This document shows, piece after piece, positions 58,473 through 64,000 of a stretch of DNA of 64,000 bases. Location: positions 1,240,001 to 1,304,000 of the forward strand of contig NZ_JACCAA010000001.1 of the NCBI RefSeq assembly GCF_013408415.1. The letters run 5' to 3'. This stretch comes from Nocardioides daedukensis (GTDB taxonomy: Bacteria; Actinomycetota; Actinomycetes; Propionibacteriales; Nocardioidaceae). The position numbers were made by a program, and so were the translations under genes. The first letter of the stretch is position 1. Each line of letters starts with the position of its first letter. The notes under the pieces are model-generated. The model worked only from the letters and a program-made list of their open reading frames with translations. It ran no database searches and was not told the DNA's origin.

Positions 58473-59321
58473 GTGATCGATCCAGGACCCGTGCTGGTGG
58501 ACCACCGCGAGCGGAACAGCCCGATTCCAGAGGCCCTGAGCGCCGCGGGACTGGACGTCCGGCTGACCGATCTTCCGGTGGGCGACTATGTGTTCGGGCC
58601 CGGACTGGCCATTGAGCGCAAGGGTCCCCATGACTTGGGGGCATCGATCCGCGATGGGCGGATCTTCGATCAGGCAGTGCGGTTGCAGTCCGCCTTCTCC
58701 CAAGCCGTGCTGTTGCTGGAGGGTGAGCCGCGCGGCATCGCCGAGGACGCCTGGCGCGGTGCCGTGTGTCGACTGATCGAGGACGGGTTCACCGTCCTGC
58801 ACAGCCTGGACGCCGAGGACAGCGCGGCATGGCTCGTCCGCCTCGCGAAGCGTGCCCGCCGCGCCGGACCGACCATCCACACCGTGGGCCCGCGCCGCGC
58901 ACCTCGACACCCCTCGGCCCAGGCCGAGGCGATGCTCTCGGTGGTTCCCGGGATCAGCGCCGCCATGGCCCGCAGCCTGCTCGCCGCCCATGGCAGCCTT
59001 GCCTCGGTCGCTGCAGCCGCGCCCGAGGGCCTGCGGCATCATCCCGGCATCGGTCGGGTGCGTGCGACTCGCCTTGCCGAGGCCCTGCACGGTGAGTTCG
59101 TGGCGCCCGTTGATCGCGACCCGGAGCCCGCCCGGCCTTCGCGCACGGAGCGCGCGCCACGTCGCTGGATCCTCACCGGCCCGATTCCCGAGGCGGAGGT
59201 GCAGTCGTTCGACCGTCGCGCGATCGCCCTGCGCGCACTGGGCTCCAGCGTCGATGGCACCCAGCTGATCGACGGACTCACCGGCGAGGTGGTCGCCACC
59301 GCCGGCGAGGCGGCAGGCTAG
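58473..59321 (+). CDS. ERCC4 (XPF-type) nuclease with helix-hairpin-helix
   Basis: About 282 residues. The N-terminal half is an XPF/MUS81 nuclease: VLVDHRERN, LPVGDYVFG, and the catalytic IERKGPHDLGASIRDGR (ERK-x3-D). A HhH region follows (AMLSVVPGISAAMARSLLAAHGSLASVAAA, GLRHHPGIGRVRATRLAEALHG). The last ~60 residues form an Arg/Pro-rich extension I do not recognise. XPF nucleases cut branched DNA; helicase and partner are not encoded nearby. Confidence 0.88.
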   Translation: MIDPGPVLVDHRERNSPIPEALSAAGLDVRLTDLPVGDYVFGPGLAIERKGPHDLGASIRDGRIFDQAVRLQSAFSQAVLLLEGEPRGIAEDAWRGAVCRLIEDGFTVLHSLDAEDSAAWLVRLAKRARRAGPTIHTVGPRRAPRHPSAQAEAMLSVVPGISAAMARSLLAAHGSLASVAAAAPEGLRHHPGIGRVRATRLAEALHGEFVAPVDRDPEPARPSRTERAPRRWILTGPIPEAEVQSFDRRAIALRALGSSVDGTQLIDGLTGEVVATAGEAAG

Positions 59322-59364
59322 TCACAGCTCGGCCGAGCGCGGTTGGCGCACACTCTCCCCCCGT

Positions 59365-59456
59365 CGAGTCGGCAGTTGTTGACGCCCACGGTGGTCAACA
59401 ACTGCCGGGTCGACGGGTCGGGGTGTCAACAACTGCCGGGTCGACGGGTCGGGTCA
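59365..59456. repeat. Box array (locus C), inverted plus tandem copies
   Basis: One inverted box (59365-59384) and two direct boxes (59394-59412, 59425-59443) of GTCAACAACTGCCGGGTCG, the same core as locus B 41 kb away. The direct copies extend to a 31-bp tandem repeat with 29 of 30 matches. They sit between convergent nuclease and phosphodiesterase-like genes and end at the latter's stop codon. Confidence 0.85.
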
Positions 59457-60227
59457 GAGGTCGTACGTCGCACCCGTGCGGGCCATGTCGAGCGGACCGT
59501 CCCAGATGCTCTTCGCCTCGTCCAGCGCGATCTGCCGGTCGTGCCACGGCGGAATGTGGGTGAGCACGAGATGACCGGCGCCGGCACGCTGGGCGAGCTC
59601 GGCGACCTCGACCCCGGTCAGGTGCAGGTCCTCGGGGTTCTCGTCGCCGTCGCAGAACGCGGCTTCGGCGAGCAGGAGGTCTGCCCCGTCGGCGGCCCGG
59701 TCCAGTCCCTCGCACGGTCCGCAGTCGCCGGTGTAGACGAGCAGCTTCTCCTGCGCGGTCACGCGCAGCGAATAGGCAGGCACGGGGTGCACGACCTCGA
59801 CCGCCTCGACGGTGAACGGTCCGAACTCGAAGGTCCCGAGCGGATAGGTGCGGAAGTCGAACTCCTCGTGCATCCCCGGGCCCAGCGGCAGGTCGTAGGA
59901 GACCGCCAGCCGGTCGGCGGTGCCGGGTGGGCCCCAGACCGGGATCTGCGGCTGGGCGCCGGTCGGGTGATATTTCCGCATCACGTAGTAGCCGCAGAGG
60001 TCCATGAAGTGATCCGCGTGCAGGTGGCTGAGGAAGACCGCGTCGATGCTCAGCGGATCGACGTGGTTGTGCAGCTCGCCGAGTGCGCCGTTGCCCAGGT
60101 CGAGCAGGATCCGCCAGGTGCGCGTCTCCCCGTGCTCGTCGGTCCAGTCCTGCTCGACGAGATAGCAGCTGGCAGGAGAGTCCGGCCCGGGATAGGAACC
60201 GGAGCAACCGATGACCGTCAGCCTCAT
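59454..60227 (-). CDS. MBL-fold hydrolase, Rv1339-type class II phosphodiesterase-like
   Basis: About 257 residues. The metal motif is HLHADHFMD (HxHxDH), with [19 protein letters not shown] at the N-terminus, [20 protein letters not shown], and His in LTHIPPWHD. Mycobacterial Rv1339, an atypical class II cAMP phosphodiesterase, lies in the same place between murI and rph. The ATG overlaps the murI stop as ATGA. Confidence 0.9.
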   Translation of the reverse strand: MRLTVIGCSGSYPGPDSPASCYLVEQDWTDEHGETRTWRILLDLGNGALGELHNHVDPLSIDAVFLSHLHADHFMDLCGYYVMRKYHPTGAQPQIPVWGPPGTADRLAVSYDLPLGPGMHEEFDFRTYPLGTFEFGPFTVEAVEVVHPVPAYSLRVTAQEKLLVYTGDCGPCEGLDRAADGADLLLAEAAFCDGDENPEDLHLTGVEVAELAQRAGAGHLVLTHIPPWHDRQIALDEAKSIWDGPLDMARTGATYDL

Positions 60228-61096
60228 GGGCGCACTCCTGCGAAAGGGGCGGTCCCGGCGATCTGGCCAGCCCCGGCGACCTGCCTCGGCCCGGCGAACG
60301 GTCCTGCCCCGGCGAACTGGCCGGCAGAGTGCAGCTCCGGACCGAGGAACCTCCGCCCGATGCTCTCGAACTCATCGGGCCGGCCCGTGGTCAGGAACTG
60401 GTGGCTGGGCTCGCCCGAGGCCGCGGCGAGATCGTTGCGCACCAGAAGCTTGTAGACGTCCTTCGCGCACTCCTCGGCACTACTCACCAACGTCACCTGG
60501 TCACCCATCACATAGGAGATGACACCAGTCAGCAGCGGATAATGGGTGCACCCCAGGATCAGCGTGTCGACGCCGTCGGAGATCAGCGGGTCGAGATAGT
60601 CGTGCGCGGCCTCGATCAGCTCGGGCCCGCCAGTGACCCCGCGCTCGACGAAGTCGACGAACAGCGGGCATGCCCGGGTGAGCAGCTCGACGTGCGGAGC
60701 CGCCGCGAACGCGTCCTCATAGGCCATCGACTCGGCGGTCGCAGTGGTACAGATGACGCCGATCCGACCGGTGCGGCTGGCCGCGACGGCGCGACGGGTG
60801 GCCGGCAGGATCACCTCGACCACGGGCACGTCATAGCGTTCCCGGGCGTCACGGAGCATCGCCGCGCTGGCACTGTTGCAGGCGATCACCAGTGCCTTGA
60901 CGCCCTGGTCGACGAGGTGGTCGAGGCATTCGAGCGCATATTCACGCACCTCGCCGATCCGCTTCGAGCCATAGGGCGCCCGCGCAGTGTCGCCGAGATA
61001 GAGGATCGACTCGTGCGGAAGCTGGTCGATGACTGACCGGGCGACGGTCAGTCCACCGAAGCCGGAGTCGAAGATGCCAATGGGTCGGTCAGCCAC
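60224..61096 (-). CDS. murI: Glutamate racemase with hexapeptide-repeat tail
   Basis: About 290 residues. The two catalytic Cys are in IACNSASA and LGCTHYPLL, and the N-terminus is [13 protein letters not shown]. It makes D-glutamate for peptidoglycan. The last ~33 residues are five AG-x4 units ([28 protein letters not shown]), absent from most racemases. GTG 61096 is supported by TAGATT 8 nt upstream. Confidence 0.95.
   Translation of the reverse strand: MADRPIGIFDSGFGGLTVARSVIDQLPHESILYLGDTARAPYGSKRIGEVREYALECLDHLVDQGVKALVIACNSASAAMLRDARERYDVPVVEVILPATRRAVAASRTGRIGVICTTATAESMAYEDAFAAAPHVELLTRACPLFVDFVERGVTGGPELIEAAHDYLDPLISDGVDTLILGCTHYPLLTGVISYVMGDQVTLVSSAEECAKDVYKLLVRNDLAAASGEPSHQFLTTGRPDEFESIGRRFLGPELHSAGQFAGAGPFAGPRQVAGAGQIAGTAPFAGVRP
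60227..60325 (-). repeat. 18-bp minisatellite coding AG-x4 units in murI
   Basis: Five degenerate copies of an 18-bp unit of the form GCCCCGGCGAACTGGCC (plus strand), in frame, at the 3' end of murI. Confidence 0.75.
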
Positions 61097-61104
61097 AGTC
61101 GACC

Positions 61105-61110
61105 AATCTA
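61105..61110 (-). promoter_or_regulatory. Putative -10 (TAGATT), murI
   Basis: Eight nt before the GTG at 61096, so murI can be transcribed independently of cysM. Confidence 0.4.
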
Positions 61111-61174
61111 GACGCTCACCCCAACGGACGCCGCACATGGCGATCCATGTCACTGTGGAGTGCCGCTTCAGGCC

Positions 61175-62421
<1,247 letters not shown>

Positions 62422-62434
62422 CAGTCAATGCTCC

Positions 62435-64000
<1,566 letters not shown>

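Noticed and set aside
54748-59321. Genomic island or prophage remnant
   Set aside because: No integrase, attachment site or compositional change; genes look like ordinary chromosomal modules.
59365-59456. CRISPR-like appearance of the tandem boxes
   Set aside because: Only two direct copies, no unique spacers, one inverted copy, no cas genes.

Overview
The window is high-GC DNA from an actinobacterium, most likely Nocardioidaceae (Nocardioides or a close relative). The evidence is the GC-rich third codon positions, many GTG starts, mycothiol-type enzymes, an actinobacterial GOLPH3-like protein, oligoribonuclease next to tRNA-His, a mec-cysO-cysM operon, and an SSB paralogue beside two dynamin-like GTPases. 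The genus is inferred from gene content, not from a marker search. The window looks like core chromosome: I see no prophage, insertion sequence, plasmid function or CRISPR array.

Layout. 0-4.7 kb: the 5' end of clpP, an SRPBCC protein and two lipase-like paralogues (one apparently catalytically dead) lie between clpP and the trigger factor gene, followed by tRNA-Pro and tRNA-Gly. 4.8-12 kb: a membrane PP2C/SpoIIE phosphatase, nei, rpiB, an HSL-type hydrolase, a LURP-one-like protein, an MFS permease and metG. 12-24.5 kb: a GOLPH3-like protein, a PGRP amidase, a DsbA-like mycothiol nitroreductase, chrA, pepN, a DUF5130 pair, MscS, truncated haemoglobin, a tandem hot-dog thioesterase, a TetR/mini-membrane-protein pair, thiolase and MarR. 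24.5-34.7 kb: ettA, GH114, ssb paralogue, two dynamin-like GTPases with PrsW, aminopeptidase P, dispanin and DUF2752. 35-40.9 kb: adenosine deaminase, a translationally coupled trio of TPM-like envelope proteins, a DsbA/MauE thiol pair, orn and tRNA-His. 41-50.5 kb: a phytoene-dehydrogenase-like oxidoreductase, SulP, tRNA-Lys, an acylase, a GroES-like protein, DUF3618, and a CbiMNQO transporter divergent from bcp across a nickel-type Nur box. 50.6-64 kb: tRNA-Leu, two membrane-anchored paralogues, a BASS transporter, rdgB-rph, an ABC exporter divergent from a histidine kinase/regulator pair, an ERCC4 nuclease, a class-II phosphodiesterase-like enzyme, murI, cysM-cysO-mec and the 5' part of gdhA.

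How genes work together. Many operons are coupled by 4-bp ATGA/GTGA overlaps. Two dozen start codons sit 6-8 nt after a TANNNT-like hexamer, the signature of leaderless transcription, and this settles several starts. Four intergenic gaps carry arrays of short boxes spaced 29-33 bp, including a 46-bp perfect palindrome; these fit no annotated feature. The best candidates for undescribed biology are these arrays, the TPM-like trio at 36.1-38.9 kb, the apparent pseudo-hydrolase beside tig/clpP, and the TetR/mini-protein module with three operators.
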